64,000 nt of DNA. It comes from Niallia circulans. GTDB taxonomy: Bacteria > Bacillota > Bacilli > Bacillales > Cytobacillaceae. Where the stretch lies: contig NZ_RIBP01000001.1 of the NCBI RefSeq assembly GCF_007273535.1, positions 744,001 to 808,000 of the forward strand, read 5' to 3'. A program made the translations under genes and the position numbers. Numbering within the stretch: the stretch's first letter is position 1; every line of letters begins with the position of its first letter. Positions 44,090 to 54,260 of the stretch are shown here, in pieces. Below the pieces are notes generated by a model. It was not told the DNA's origin. It made no database searches and worked only from the letters and a program-made list of their open reading frames with translations.

Positions 44090-44407
44090 TTTAAAATCCC
44101 CTTTAATACAGTTTATATAGTTTCTAATTTTGTATTTTTGTAGTTTATTACCTTTTTAATAGTATACATTAACTTGCGTTCTACCAAGAAGGAAAACTCG
44201 ATGGACTTTTTCTTCATTTAGAATTAGGTTTTTAGCAGTGAGGCTGGGATTGTTGCGGGATTAATCACTACTTCTTCAGACAATGCCTGAGATGGCGTAA
44301 TTTTTCTTTGCAGACTTTTCATATTTTTGATGTCCTGCACCTTGGACATGTTCCTATATAAAATAGTAATTCCCACCCTTAAATTCTTTACCACACTAAA
44401 AACATAA

Positions 44408-44436
44408 TTGAAATTATCAAATAATAGTGTTACAAT
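44408..44436 (+). promoter_or_regulatory. sigma-A promoter of second amino-acid importer
   Basis: TTGAAA (44408-44413), 17-bp spacer, TACAAT (44431-44436), 74 bp upstream of the binding-protein start. Near-consensus. The ~300 bp before it (44090-44407) hold no supported gene. Confidence 0.65.
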
Positions 44437-44509
44437 ACTGTAGTCTTCTAACATATTAGCAGACTAAAGCAAAATGCAATTATACTTAATTAAAGGTGGT
44501 CTATATAAT

Positions 44510-45283
44510 ATGAAACGTTTATTAACTATGATTCTATTAGTGGCTGCGGTTTTCTCGATCGTTGCTGGTTGTTCTAAGTCATCTTCAAAAGATGATGATA
44601 CATTGGTAATTGGAATTGATGATAAGTTTGCTCCGATGGGATTCCGTGATGAGAATAATGAAATTGTCGGCTTTGACATTGATTATGCGAAGGCTGCTGC
44701 TGAGAAGATGGACATGAAGGTTGAGTTTCAACCGATTGACTGGGAAACGAAAGAGTCTGAGCTAAGCAGTGGACGTATTGACCTTATATGGAATGGGTAC
44801 ACGATTACAGATGAGCGTAAGAAAAAGGTTCTTTTCTCGAAGCCTTATTTGAAAAATGCACAGGTTGTTGTGACTCTTGCTGATTCAAAGGTTACTAAAC
44901 TAGCTGATTTAGAAGGAAAAGTGGTTGGTCTTCAATCTTTATCTTCTGCAGCAGATGCACTTGATGCTGATCCGATTAAATCTAAAATTAAAACTGTAAC
45001 AGAGTTCTCCGATAATGTTTCTGCATTAAATGACTTGAAAAATGGCCGTTTGGATGCGGTAGTTATTGATGAGATTGTAATTGATTACTATATGACGAAA
45101 GAGGAGGGTTCATTTAAGATTCTTGATGAGTCTCTTGCTCCAGAGGAATATGGTGTTGGTGTGAAAAAAGGAAATGAAGAGCTGCTTGAAAAGCTGCAAA
45201 AAGCTCTTGATGAGATGAATGAGGACGGCACTGCTGCTGAAATCTCTGATAAGTGGTTTGGCGACGATATCATAATAAAATAA
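44510..45283 (+). CDS. amino-acid ABC importer, substrate-binding lipoprotein
   Basis: 257 aa family 3 binding protein. Lipoprotein signal MKRLLTMILLVAAVFSIVAG with Cys next; then GIDDKFAPMGFRDENNEIVG, SSGRIDLIWNGYTITDERK and LKNGRLDAVVIDEIVIDYYM. ATG 44510 with AAAGGTGG at 9 nt. Delivers a polar amino acid to the permease encoded next. Paralogous to the importer at 35967-38198. Confidence 0.88.
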   Translation: MKRLLTMILLVAAVFSIVAGCSKSSSKDDDTLVIGIDDKFAPMGFRDENNEIVGFDIDYAKAAAEKMDMKVEFQPIDWETKESELSSGRIDLIWNGYTITDERKKKVLFSKPYLKNAQVVVTLADSKVTKLADLEGKVVGLQSLSSAADALDADPIKSKIKTVTEFSDNVSALNDLKNGRLDAVVIDEIVIDYYMTKEEGSFKILDESLAPEEYGVGVKKGNEELLEKLQKALDEMNEDGTAAEISDKWFGDDIIIK

Positions 45284-45352
45284 TAACCAATTTTAAGATG
45301 ATGCAGGATTTCCATTAGGGGAATCCTGTATTGTGTTCGGAGGTAACCCTTT

Positions 45353-46012
45353 ATGTCTTTTGATTATATTAAATCCATCACGATGCCTCTCCTTGAAGGG
45401 GCACAGATGACAGTTCTATTGTTTATCATTGCCATCGTGGTTTCGATACCGCTTGGTTTTCTATTAACACTTGCTGTAAGAAGCAGCTTCAAGCCTCTTT
45501 CTTGGTTTGCTCAAGGCTATATTTACATCCTGCGCGGCACACCGCTGTTGCTGCAGCTTCTGTTTATCTGTTTTGGTTTGCCGATGCTTCCTGTAGTTGG
45601 TGAGTATTTGGTATTAGATCGCTTTGTTGCTGCTTGTTTAGGATTTATCTTAAATTATGCTGCTTATTTTGCGGAAATTTTCCGAGGCGGACTTATTGCT
45701 ATTGATAAAGGTCAATACGAAGCATCACAAGTGCTTGGCTTGAATAAATTCCAAACGTTGCGCAAGATAATTCTTCCGCAAATGTTCCGCATTGCCTTAC
45801 CTGCTGTTGCTAACGAATCTGTTACACTCGTTAAGGATACTGCACTGCTTTATGCCGTGGCTGTACCGGAATTGCTGCACTTTGCGCAAGCGGCTGTAAA
45901 TCGCGACTTTTCGATTGCTCCGTTTGTAGTTGCAGGTGTCATCTATTTAATTATGACACTATTACTAACGATTATCTTTAAATGGCTCGAACGCCGATTC
46001 AAATTTGAATAA
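45353..46012 (+). CDS. amino-acid ABC importer, permease
   Basis: 219 aa HisM-type permease with about five helices and the EAA loop [28 protein letters not shown]. Second gene of the operon; just upstream of the ATPase start (16 bp). Confidence 0.88.
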   Translation: MSFDYIKSITMPLLEGAQMTVLLFIIAIVVSIPLGFLLTLAVRSSFKPLSWFAQGYIYILRGTPLLLQLLFICFGLPMLPVVGEYLVLDRFVAACLGFILNYAAYFAEIFRGGLIAIDKGQYEASQVLGLNKFQTLRKIILPQMFRIALPAVANESVTLVKDTALLYAVAVPELLHFAQAAVNRDFSIAPFVVAGVIYLIMTLLLTIIFKWLERRFKFE

Positions 46013-46028
46013 GAAGGAGTTGGTGAGC

Positions 46029-46775
46029 ATGGCTATTATTGAAATCTCCAACCTGAAAAAATCATATGGTAATCTCGAAGTATTAAAGCAGATTACATTT
46101 AATGTTAATAAAAATGAAGTAGTCGCAGTCATTGGTCCGTCTGGATCTGGGAAAAGTACGATGCTGCGCAGTCTTGTTAATCTTGAACAAATCGACAACG
46201 GCAATATATGTGTTAGCGGTAATTATTTAGTGAAAGATGGAGCTTACGTTAAACCGCAAGAGATTAAACAAATCACCAGCAGAATGGGCATGGTTTTCCA
46301 GCATTTCAACCTTTTCCCGCATTTAACTGTAAGAGAGAATCTAGAACTTGCTCCGAAAACAGTGAAAAAGGAAGATTCCAAAGAAATTCACCGCAGAAGC
46401 AGTGAACTATTGGAGAAAATCGGACTAACTGCATGGGCAGATTCATTCCCAGCAAAACTGTCAGGCGGGCAGAAACAACGGGTTGCCATTGCAAGGGCTC
46501 TTATGATGAACCCAGAAATCATGTTATTTGATGAGCCAACTTCGGCACTTGACCCTGAGCTGACTGGCGAGGTATTACAGGTGATGAAGGACCTTGCTCA
46601 AGAAAACATGACGATGATTGTCGTAACACATGAGATGGGCTTTGCTAGAGAAGTTGCAGACAGAGTCGTTTTCATGGACAACGGAGAAATTGTGGAGTCT
46701 GGTGCTCCTGCAGAACTGTTTACAAATCCACAGTTTGAACGCACTAAAGCTTTCTTAAACCGCAGTTTGAAATAA
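46029..46775 (+). CDS. amino-acid ABC importer, ATP-binding protein
   Basis: 248 aa with [31 protein letters not shown] and [11 protein letters not shown] 46029 follows AAGGAG; an upstream in-frame TTG (46005) has no RBS. Completes the importer and ends at a terminator. Confidence 0.88.
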   Translation: MAIIEISNLKKSYGNLEVLKQITFNVNKNEVVAVIGPSGSGKSTMLRSLVNLEQIDNGNICVSGNYLVKDGAYVKPQEIKQITSRMGMVFQHFNLFPHLTVRENLELAPKTVKKEDSKEIHRRSSELLEKIGLTAWADSFPAKLSGGQKQRVAIARALMMNPEIMLFDEPTSALDPELTGEVLQVMKDLAQENMTMIVVTHEMGFAREVADRVVFMDNGEIVESGAPAELFTNPQFERTKAFLNRSLK

Positions 46776-46784
46776 CAGCAAAGA

Positions 46785-46818
46785 AGAAACCACCCACAAA
46801 GGAGGTTTCTTTTTTTTT
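46785..46818 (+). terminator. terminator of second amino-acid importer operon
   Basis: AGAAACC..CC pairs with GG..GGTTTCT (46785-46810), followed by T8. Confidence 0.75.
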
Positions 46819-46822
46819 ATAA

Positions 46823-47113
46823 CTATTTATTATTTTTAACCCACTCAATGATTTCCTCTATATTATCTTCCAGATCAATTGCGACAGTACCATCTTCCGG
46901 TATTTGACTTAACCCGTTTTCCAGTTCATTTATTTTAGCGCTTAATTCCGCTAAGCTTGAATCTGCACCCTTCTTTTTTGCCTTTTCCATCAGTTCGATG
47001 AATTGCGCGTCTTCCTCTAGCTCACCAACGAGACTCCATAATTCATGAAGCACTGTTTCTAATTTTACTGCTGATTGCTGTACCTTTTGTAGTGTTGCGA
47101 TTGTAGTTTCCAT
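46823..47113 (-). CDS. small coiled-coil protein of unknown function
   Basis: 96 aa, strongly acidic and helical (ETVLHELWSLVGELEEDAQF, LAELSAKINELENG), no membrane segment. RBS AGGAAGG before ATG 47113. Single gene facing away from DUF378. Family not recognised. Confidence 0.65.
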   Translation of the reverse strand: METTIATLQKVQQSAVKLETVLHELWSLVGELEEDAQFIELMEKAKKKGADSSLAELSAKINELENGLSQIPEDGTVAIDLEDNIEEIIEWVKNNK

Positions 47114-47268
47114 ATGTATTCCTTCCTTGTTTAAGACTAGTAAGTATATATAGAATATCTCTTTCTAGCAGTTATTACAAATAATTCTCGATTCTTAGCT
47201 GTTTCGATTTTCTTTTAAAAAGGTATATATATAGTACACAGAAACAATTTCATAGGGAGGTCCTAATC

Positions 47269-47508
47269 ATGTCATTGTCCATATTACAAAAAATCACTTT
47301 AATTCTAAGCATCATCGGTGCCATCAACTGGGGCTCAATCGGCTTCTTCCAATTTGATCTTGTCGCAGCCATCTTCGGCGGAGAGGATGCGGGCATGGCG
47401 AGATTTATCTTTATTCTTGTTGGAATCTCAGGTCTTATTAGCATCAGTATTTTAAATAATAGCAGAACAAACCTGGAAGCTGGTCGCAGCTATACTACAA
47501 ATCACTAA
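47269..47508 (+). CDS. DUF378 small membrane protein
   Basis: 79 aa with two transmembrane helices (about 8-28 and 45-63) and the DUF378 signature IIGAINWGSIGFFQFDLV. RBS GGGAGG, ATG 47269. A GTTTCG...GGTATA pair upstream (47204-47230) is loosely like a sigma-B promoter. Function of the family is unknown. Confidence 0.8.
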   Translation: MSLSILQKITLILSIIGAINWGSIGFFQFDLVAAIFGGEDAGMARFIFILVGISGLISISILNNSRTNLEAGRSYTTNH

Positions 47509-47515
47509 TGTTTTC

Positions 47516-47543
47516 GGAGCTGGTATACTTGCCAGCTCCTTTT
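47516..47543 (+). terminator. terminator of DUF378 gene
   Basis: GGAGCTGG (47516-47523) pairs with CCAGCTCC (47532-47539), then TTTT. Confidence 0.78.
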
Positions 47544-47560
47544 CATGCATTTATGCAAAA

Positions 47561-47588
47561 AGACATCCAACTGGATGTCTGATTTTTT
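47561..47588. terminator. hairpin after the 47596-47790 gene
   Basis: AGACATCCA/TGGATGTCT perfect 9-bp stem with a 2-nt loop, A-run on one side and T-run on the other; could act for both converging genes. Confidence 0.7.
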
Positions 47589-47595
47589 ATATGTA

Positions 47596-47790
47596 TTAAC
47601 GAACTTCTAATGCCTCTTCATTCGTAACTGGTCCGTCCATTTCATTGATGATTTCAAGCATTTCTGCTCTGAGCTCTTCCCACTCGTTAAGTGGCAGTGC
47701 TACAATTTTTTTCCCGTTAGCATTCTCATTTACTCTTTGTGCTTGATCAATCCAACGCCAAACTTGAAATAAAAATTGTCTATCCTTCAT
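47596..47790 (-). CDS. small hypothetical protein
   Basis: 64 aa starting MKDRQFLFQVWRWIDQAQRV with LPLNEWEELRAEMLEIINEM; soluble, helical, acidic. RBS AAAGGAG before ATG 47790 decides the start. Not recognised. Confidence 0.65.
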   Translation of the reverse strand: MKDRQFLFQVWRWIDQAQRVNENANGKKIVALPLNEWEELRAEMLEIINEMDGPVTNEEALEVR

Positions 47791-47895
47791 TATTGCATCT
47801 CCTTTATAGTTAATGTCTCCTACTATATACAATAATTCTTTGCACCATTCTGAAATACCTCTAGCTTAATAGAAGCTTTACAAAATATTAAAAAA

Positions 47896-47921
47896 AGAGA
47901 AAAAGCAACTGCTTCTCCTCT
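47896..47921 (-). terminator. terminator of yutJ-like gene
   Basis: Minus strand GAGGAGAAGCA/TGCTTTTTCTC stem followed by TTTTTTT. Confidence 0.65.
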
Positions 47922-47936
47922 AATTTATATTCCGTA

Positions 47937-48998
47937 TTAATGTCTCTTATGCAGCCAAAGTACACCGCTTTTTGCGAGTCTTGGCAATAGTCCTGTAAAT
48001 GACTTTTCGAACATGTTGCCGAAGCCGTCGTTTTTACCAAGTGAACCTAAAGTACCGCGCAGTTTAATTTCGCCTGGCGCCTTTGGTTCTCTGCCTGATA
48101 GGATATCATGCAGGATATTGGCAATTTGTTCGCCTTGGTGCTGTGCTAACTGGCCGCTTGGTGAGAAGGTGGATGACGCGCAATCACCTACAATGTACAC
48201 AGACGGTTTGTCTGGAACTTGGTGGAATTGATTGACGACAATCTTTTCATATCTGTCCTTTTCAAAAGGCAGCTCTCTTACTAAACGGTTCGGTCTCACG
48301 CCTGCCGTCCACAGCGTAACATCTGTCAATGTACACACGCCATTATTACAGATTGCGCCTTGCTCTAAGTATTCAACATTTGCATGGTGTATAATGTTCA
48401 CATCATTTTCCTTGAACCATTTTTCCACATATTGCTGAACCTTTGGTGCAAATGGACTAAGAACGGCACTTCCTCTGTCAAACAGACTAATGTTTAAATC
48501 AGGGCGGCTTTCTCTTATTTCAGACGCAACCTCAACCCCACTCAACCCTGCCCCGATAACGGCAACATGCTGATAGGACTTCAATTCATTCACTGCCAGA
48601 GCCGCTCTTCTTGCTTTAGAGATAGTCTGAACACTGTCTGAATATTGTTCTGCACCTTCCACATTGTGATAATTATCTTCACAGCCTAAGCCAATGATCA
48701 AATAATCATACGGAACTGTTTCACTACTGTCTTTCATGACGATTTCATCTTTATCACTATCAATTTTAACTACTTCTCCCCAAACATAATCCACTTGGTC
48801 ATGCTTAGGAAAATTCATTCTAACCTGTCGATCAGACACCGTTCCCGCAGCTAATGCATAGAACTCAGTCTTCAAACAATGGTACGGATTCCGGTCAATT
48901 ACAGTAATTTGAACATCTTTTGGTAATTGTTTATTTAATAGGTCCTGCAGTATCTGGAATCCTCCATAACCTCCGCCTAATATTACTAGTTTCTTCAT
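47937..48998 (-). CDS. yutJ: NAD(P)/FAD-dependent oxidoreductase (type II NADH dehydrogenase-like)
   Basis: 353 aa. FAD-binding Rossmann motif LVILGGGYGGFQ at the N-terminus, second dinucleotide motif VAVIGAGLSGVEVASEI (about residue 155) for NAD(P)H, and VYIVGDCASS near residue 275. Length and sequence fit YutJ/YumB-type enzymes that pass electrons from NADH to quinone or ferredoxin-like partners at the membrane face. ATG 48998 with AAGGTG at 7 nt; the longer upstream frame has no RBS. Confidence 0.83.
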   Translation of the reverse strand: MKKLVILGGGYGGFQILQDLLNKQLPKDVQITVIDRNPYHCLKTEFYALAAGTVSDRQVRMNFPKHDQVDYVWGEVVKIDSDKDEIVMKDSSETVPYDYLIIGLGCEDNYHNVEGAEQYSDSVQTISKARRAALAVNELKSYQHVAVIGAGLSGVEVASEIRESRPDLNISLFDRGSAVLSPFAPKVQQYVEKWFKENDVNIIHHANVEYLEQGAICNNGVCTLTDVTLWTAGVRPNRLVRELPFEKDRYEKIVVNQFHQVPDKPSVYIVGDCASSTFSPSGQLAQHQGEQIANILHDILSGREPKAPGEIKLRGTLGSLGKNDGFGNMFEKSFTGLLPRLAKSGVLWLHKRH

Positions 48999-49370
48999 GT
49001 AAACACACCTTACCTTGTCAGCAAATTTAGATACATAATCAAAACATATAAAGTAAATCAAGCAATCTACTTAATTGTATCTGTTTCTGATATTTTCCGC
49101 AATTCCACTTTGGGAATAGTGTATTCCATATATACTAGATTTTTCATTACTGTTTGCTTTCATATCAACGTATATTACTTACCTGGCTTTTTACCCTCTT
49201 TTTCATACATATAAGCCTGGAAACGTCCTTCCTCGCCAATTCCAGTATCGATAAAATAATTAACATACAGTTACATGAAGATAAGAATTTTTCACAAAAA
49301 AAAAACACTACGAATCTAGTAAAATGAACAAAAGTATAATTGCATTCCTTAAACAATGATTTTACAAAAA

Positions 49371-49394
49371 AAAGAGTATTCTAGAATACTCTTT
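49371..49394 (-). terminator. terminator of solitary HNH gene
   Basis: AAAGAGTATTC/GAATACTCTTT 11-bp stem with 2-nt loop; followed by TTTTGTAAAA on the minus strand. Confidence 0.75.
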
Positions 49395-49421
49395 AACAAT
49401 TCATGGGTAATATTAAAAATA

Positions 49422-51218
49422 TTAGAACTTCTGAATAGTTTCAATAAGACTCTTCTTATTTATAAAAGGTTTAATATAATCTACAATCATTCTTATTTCT
49501 GACTTATTTAAGTAACTTTTGTTATCTCTTAAAATTACTACGTAGCATCTTAATATATTATCAATAAAAAATGAACTTTTTATTGAATATTCTATTTTAG
49601 AAATATAGCTAATAATTTCTTCGTATAATTGTGCTTTAGTGTCACCATAAGTAAATCCAATTTTGGAATTAACATATCTATAATCAATACCTTCACTTCT
49701 TTTAATAATTACAGCAAGGCCTGCAAATAAATGCTTAAAATCTTCATTTTTAAAGACTATGGAGTCGTTAAATGTGTTATAAAAAACCTGCAAATCATTT
49801 AATACATTTAATAACTGATGATGTTTATTAATATTACCTAAGTCAAAGGATGAATTTATTTTTCCCGAAGTTATAAAATCTTCGATTTTAAAGTCATTTA
49901 AGAAGTTTTTATACTGCTTTTCATTGGTTCGCTTAGATGAAAATAACTTATTATTTTTACCATTACTGATATAAATAACCCAGGGAATAAATTCTGTTGA
50001 TAACCATTCGTAAACAGTAAGAGCATCCCATATTTGTCTCTCATTAATACTATCCAAAGTATTTTTATAACTTAATAAATTCTGCGGCTTCCATACGATC
50101 CAAAGATACTGATCTGGTCTAATAAAATCATACATAAAATTATCGTCTTGCTCAGGTTCTAAAAGTGCATGATATCCTGCATCATACCGATTTGTTTCCT
50201 CTTTACTATATATTTTAATAAAAAATCTATTTTTATCAAAAATATGCCAATCTGTATTGCCATTATCATAATCATACTCGTCTACAAAATCAATCATAAG
50301 GTTCCAAAGATTTCTGTTGATTTTCATTAACCGATAGTTGGAGGAAAATGGTGATCTATTAAAATAAAATGTTCCAATTTTCCGGTCGATTTCTTGATAT
50401 AACTTTAAATAACAATCTGAAAAGTTGTCAATTAACTTACACAGTTGCTTAAGTTCAGAAAGAGTAACAGGAAACCTATTACTCCCCAATTGGATATAAT
50501 AAACGTCCTTTTCTGAAATGTGATTTCCAACAATAAAGTATCTTAATTCATCTACTGGATCGGTATACAACCCTTGAAATAACTCTTTCATTATTTGTCT
50601 ATGATCCATTGTAATCATACATTCTCTTATCTTTAAACTACGAAAGGTTATGAGGCAAGACCCTTCTCTTTCAGGATAACTTGGAAGTAAGGCCTCTATT
50701 TTTATTCTATCAGTGCTCTGCAAGTAATTTCTACCGTTAATAATCTTCTGATTTTCAAAAAAACTATTATCTTCAGAAACAAAGTCATAAACTTGTTCTT
50801 TCTTTAAATCATCTGATAAAAGAACATACGATCTTACTTCTTCTATACTTTTACTTATTTTCTTTTTTTGTTTAAAATTCTTAATTTCGTTCATAATTAT
50901 TGGTGCTTTCTTTTTAGCTTTTTCTAATAGCGTTAAAGCTAAAGTTTTATCTAATAACTCATTTCCTTTTTCTCTATTCACCCTGAATTTAGCAGGTACT
51001 AGGTTATAAATACTATCAAATTCAAAATTATTATAATCTAAATCCAACATTTTTAAATAATTTTCAAGTTTTAGCTTATCTTTATTTAAATCTTGAGGAA
51101 TAATGTGGTCTATTGTAAGAGTTTCAAAATTTAATGGTTGTCCAGTATAAACACATTTTTCATTATAAGCTTTTAGTATTGAACTTCTAAAAGCAATATC
51201 ATTTAATCTAACTTTCAT
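49422..51218 (-). CDS. large solitary HNH-endonuclease protein of unknown function
   Basis: 598 aa. N-terminal HNH domain (residues about 1-90): KCVYTGQPL, LTIDHIIPQDLNKDKL with the DH pair, and YNLVPAKFRVNREKGN. The Cys usually found in two CxxC pairs is largely absent. The remaining ~500 residues are not recognised; they are rich in aromatic and charged residues, with no membrane segment. Single gene with its own terminator, inserted between yutJ and the efflux pump, and more AT-rich than both neighbours, which suggests horizontal gain. Possible defence effector (inference). Confidence 0.75.
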   Translation of the reverse strand: MKVRLNDIAFRSSILKAYNEKCVYTGQPLNFETLTIDHIIPQDLNKDKLKLENYLKMLDLDYNNFEFDSIYNLVPAKFRVNREKGNELLDKTLALTLLEKAKKKAPIIMNEIKNFKQKKKISKSIEEVRSYVLLSDDLKKEQVYDFVSEDNSFFENQKIINGRNYLQSTDRIKIEALLPSYPEREGSCLITFRSLKIRECMITMDHRQIMKELFQGLYTDPVDELRYFIVGNHISEKDVYYIQLGSNRFPVTLSELKQLCKLIDNFSDCYLKLYQEIDRKIGTFYFNRSPFSSNYRLMKINRNLWNLMIDFVDEYDYDNGNTDWHIFDKNRFFIKIYSKEETNRYDAGYHALLEPEQDDNFMYDFIRPDQYLWIVWKPQNLLSYKNTLDSINERQIWDALTVYEWLSTEFIPWVIYISNGKNNKLFSSKRTNEKQYKNFLNDFKIEDFITSGKINSSFDLGNINKHHQLLNVLNDLQVFYNTFNDSIVFKNEDFKHLFAGLAVIIKRSEGIDYRYVNSKIGFTYGDTKAQLYEEIISYISKIEYSIKSSFFIDNILRCYVVILRDNKSYLNKSEIRMIVDYIKPFINKKSLIETIQKF

Positions 51219-51357
51219 CGCAGCAATATCCTTTTTTATTATTTTTAGAATCAGATGAGTTAATTTTAATTATAACTCTTAATTTTTTGCAACTAAAATT
51301 ATACACACATTTCGAACAATACAATATAAGTAATAATTAATTAATCAATAAACAAAA

Positions 51358-51385
51358 AAGAGCGCCGAGTTTCCTCAACGCTCTT
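51358..51385 (-). terminator. terminator of DHA2 efflux gene
   Basis: AAGAGCG/CGCTCTT stem with inner GAG/CTC, followed by TTTTTTG on the minus strand. Confidence 0.7.
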
Positions 51386-51393
51386 CCACCATA

Positions 51394-52860
51394 TTAAGCC
51401 TTCTTCTCCCCAGGCTTAGATCCTTTAATAAAGAAAGCCAACACGAAAGCAACTACTGTCAGGTAAGTGGCAACCATAAATGCATCATTGATTCCCATTA
51501 CTGTTCCTTCCTTCGCTGCTTGTGCAATGCCTAGTTTATCTGTTTTCAGGATGTTATGCAGCTTCATCCAGTCTTCAGCATGGTTTGCACCTTGGTTTGT
51601 CATGATTGATACGAAGAAGGCCATGCCGATTGCTCCGGCTACCATTCTGAATGTATTAACCATAGCTGTACCGTATTTATTTAATTTCAGGCCTAAATCA
51701 TTAAGTCCTGCCGTAAAGATCGGCATCATGATAAGTGACATACCTAACATTCTGATTGTATATATCCATAAAATGTAGGAATAGCTTGTATTAACTTCTA
51801 ATCTTGTTAATGCATATGTTGTTACCATTGTGATTGCCAAACCGATAACTGCCAGCCATCTCGCACCATATTTATCGAACAGCTTTCCTGTAATCGGAGA
51901 CATGATACCCATCACGATTCCGCCAGGCAGCAGCATGAATCCTGCTTCTAATGCACTAAAACCGTGAATGTTTTGCATATAGATTGGCATAAGTATCATG
52001 CCAGAGAACATCGACATTGTTACAGCAACATTGATAATTGTTGTTAATGTAAAGAGCTTGTACTTGAAGATTCTAAACTCCAATATTGGGTGTTTAACAA
52101 CAAATTGACGCCATACGAACAGAATTAGACTGACTCCACCAACGATAAACATCGTTACGACTTCTGTTGATGACCAGCCTTTTGAGCCAGCTGTTGAAAA
52201 GGCATAAAGAATTCCGCCAAATCCAATCGTTGATAAAATAACTCCTAATGTATCAAGCTTCGGTCTGCTTGTTTGTGTGACATTTTTCACGAAGAAGATT
52301 GCGAGAATAAAGTCAATGAGAGCAATTGGGGCAATAATATAGAAAATAACACGCCAATTGTAGGATTCAATAATCCAGCCAGCCCATGTTGGACCGATTG
52401 CAGGAGCGAAGTTCATTGCCACGCCGAATATCCCCATGGCGAATCCGCGTCTGTTTAGTGGGAAAATAGTGAAAATCACATTTGTAATCAATGGGAATAG
52501 AATTCCTGCACCGATTGCTTGTACGACCCGTCCAACGAGCATAATCGGGAATGTGCCAGCCATTGCACAAATTAACGTACCAATCGCAAATACGCCGATT
52601 GAAAATAAAAATAATTGCCTTGTCGTAAATCTCTCCATCAGGAAGGCCGTAACCGGAATAACAATCCCATTCGTTAATAGGAATATTGTACTTAACCAGT
52701 TCGCTTTCACTGCATCAATGTGGAAATGTGCCATGATGTCCGGCAATGCGACATTTATAACAGTCTGATTTAAAAACGCAACAAAAGCCCCTGCAAGTAA
52801 AACAGCAAAAATTGGTGTTGTACTAATAGGTTTTGTCGCAGATTTAGCCATAGTATTCAA
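51394..52860 (-). CDS. DHA2-family (EmrB/QacA/LmrB-like) multidrug efflux transporter
   Basis: 488 aa with about 14 transmembrane helices, as expected for DHA2 drug:H+ antiporters. Motif A region SPITGKLFDKYGARWLAVIG between helices and LNQTVINVALPDI in helix 1 are typical. TTG start 52860 has AGGAG at 8 nt. Exports lipophilic drugs or dyes; the natural substrate is unknown. Single-gene unit; no adjacent TetR-type regulator. Confidence 0.87.
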   Translation of the reverse strand: MNTMAKSATKPISTTPIFAVLLAGAFVAFLNQTVINVALPDIMAHFHIDAVKANWLSTIFLLTNGIVIPVTAFLMERFTTRQLFLFSIGVFAIGTLICAMAGTFPIMLVGRVVQAIGAGILFPLITNVIFTIFPLNRRGFAMGIFGVAMNFAPAIGPTWAGWIIESYNWRVIFYIIAPIALIDFILAIFFVKNVTQTSRPKLDTLGVILSTIGFGGILYAFSTAGSKGWSSTEVVTMFIVGGVSLILFVWRQFVVKHPILEFRIFKYKLFTLTTIINVAVTMSMFSGMILMPIYMQNIHGFSALEAGFMLLPGGIVMGIMSPITGKLFDKYGARWLAVIGLAITMVTTYALTRLEVNTSYSYILWIYTIRMLGMSLIMMPIFTAGLNDLGLKLNKYGTAMVNTFRMVAGAIGMAFFVSIMTNQGANHAEDWMKLHNILKTDKLGIAQAAKEGTVMGINDAFMVATYLTVVAFVLAFFIKGSKPGEKKA

Positions 52861-53229
52861 TTGTATTTCTCCTTTATAATTTCATTTATAAGTCAACTGG
52901 AACGACATAATAGTCAAATTCTAATATGCTCATAAAGAGAAATACTATACTAGTAGAATTAAAATTAGATTAAAATTTCTTAAAAACTTTGTGAGTCAGC
53001 TTATAATTAGTAAAATTAATTCCTACGCAGAATATTTCAGTTAATTACTTTCAAGTTATAAGAAAAACTTCTTCAGGAAATGAGATATCTTGATGAAAAT
53101 ATCCAGCTAGTAATTGAAAAACTGGGTTCTCCATTTTTATAGAAGATAACATAAAAAAACACTCTCTTGTTACATGTATAAATTTTCAGCCTATGAGTTA
53201 TACTTTCATTTTTAACATTAAAATAATGT
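52861..53229. other. intergenic stretch upstream of efflux gene
   Basis: Contains the promoter region of the transporter. No gene or structured RNA recognised. Confidence 0.4.
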
Positions 53230-53589
53230 TTACATTTCTGCTGATGGGTTAAAATCTATAGTTACATTTTTTAATCCTACTATCACTTTATTAATTCTTT
53301 TCATTAGATCATCCATTTCATCTGTACTTAATTCACCTTCATAGTCACTTGGATTAAACAAGCTTAACCTTCTTGTTATTCCTGCAATAATGCCGACAAA
53401 GACAGCTTCATTTTTAATTGCAATTTCTCCTATTACAGTATCGACAATAACATCTTCCATTTTCCCCATTCTATCAAACTCTTCAGATAATCTTGCTATC
53501 GCATATCTATGACCTCTATCTTCGTCTAGTAATTCCTCATATACTTCTTGAACCGCCTCAATTAATTCATTATACTCCCAATTTTCCAC
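53230..53589 (-). CDS. Imm3-like immunity protein, orphan
   Basis: 119 aa. The pattern ENWEYNELIEAVQEVYEELL, GHRYAIARLSEEFDRMG and IVDTVIGEIAIKNEAVFVG fits the Imm3 family of polymorphic-toxin immunity proteins (recalled, not searched). Start taken as GTG 53589, 9 nt after CGGAGGAA; the longer frame to 53640 has no RBS. No toxin gene is adjacent, so it would be an orphan protecting against a neighbour's toxin. Confidence 0.65.
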   Translation of the reverse strand: MENWEYNELIEAVQEVYEELLDEDRGHRYAIARLSEEFDRMGKMEDVIVDTVIGEIAIKNEAVFVGIIAGITRRLSLFNPSDYEGELSTDEMDDLMKRINKVIVGLKNVTIDFNPSAEM

Positions 53590-53784
53590 TAATTTTTTCC
53601 TCCGACATAAAAATAAATAAGGTATCCACTGCCAAATCAATAAGGATTATTAAAACCTTAGTATTTAATATTTAGAACCAATGCTATTGCCACTGTACTA
53701 CAAAATCACATTTCTCAAATGTATTTTTGAAATTCACCATATTTATATTAAAAATTGTATAAAAAAGCCCAGTTAAAGATTGAA

Positions 53785-54123
53785 TTATTCATCACTAGGA
53801 GCCCTCTCCAATAAATGCTCTTCATTATCCTTGTCTAAAACAATGATATATTGATCTGTGCCCTGCACAGAGTATATCTTGGAACCAACCTCAAAGCTAT
53901 TAGATTGATTATTCTCAGGCATTACATCTACTGGTGTCTCTTTTTCAATCTCTCCTATCCTTTCACCCATTTTAATCCCTTCGTCTTTCACTGTTTCAGT
54001 TCCGTTATATTCCTTGTTATTAACTACAACGATCATGGCATAAGTAATATTGTCTGTTTGTCCGTTACACGCATTTAATAATATTGTGCTCAGAATGAAT
54101 AGAAAAATGGAGAATTTCCTCAA
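53785..54123 (-). CDS. small lipoprotein of unknown function
   Basis: 112 aa; signal peptide MRKFSIFLFILSTILLNACN with lipobox LNAC, then a small soluble domain (YAMIVVVNNKEYNGTETV, IYSVQGTDQYIIVLDKD). TTG start 54123 with GAGGTG at 6 nt. Not recognised. Confidence 0.72.
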   Translation of the reverse strand: MRKFSIFLFILSTILLNACNGQTDNITYAMIVVVNNKEYNGTETVKDEGIKMGERIGEIEKETPVDVMPENNQSNSFEVGSKIYSVQGTDQYIIVLDKDNEEHLLERAPSDE

Positions 54124-54220
54124 CTAGTACACCTCTGCTATCTGTAATATTATGCATATATTTTAATGTATTGCCACTAATATGTAAAATATTAACAACG
54201 TATTCCCATATACAATAAAA

Positions 54221-54253
54221 AAGGACATATTAACATTAAGCTAAAATGTCCTT
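54221..54253 (-). terminator. terminator of PAS histidine kinase gene
   Basis: AAGGACAT/ATGTCCTT stem around a 17-nt loop, T-run after on the minus strand. Confidence 0.68.
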
Positions 54254-54260
54254 CCACCTA

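Noticed and set aside
44224..44454. 76-codon minus-strand frame before the second amino-acid importer
   Set aside because: It covers the near-consensus importer promoter, lacks an RBS and resembles nothing.
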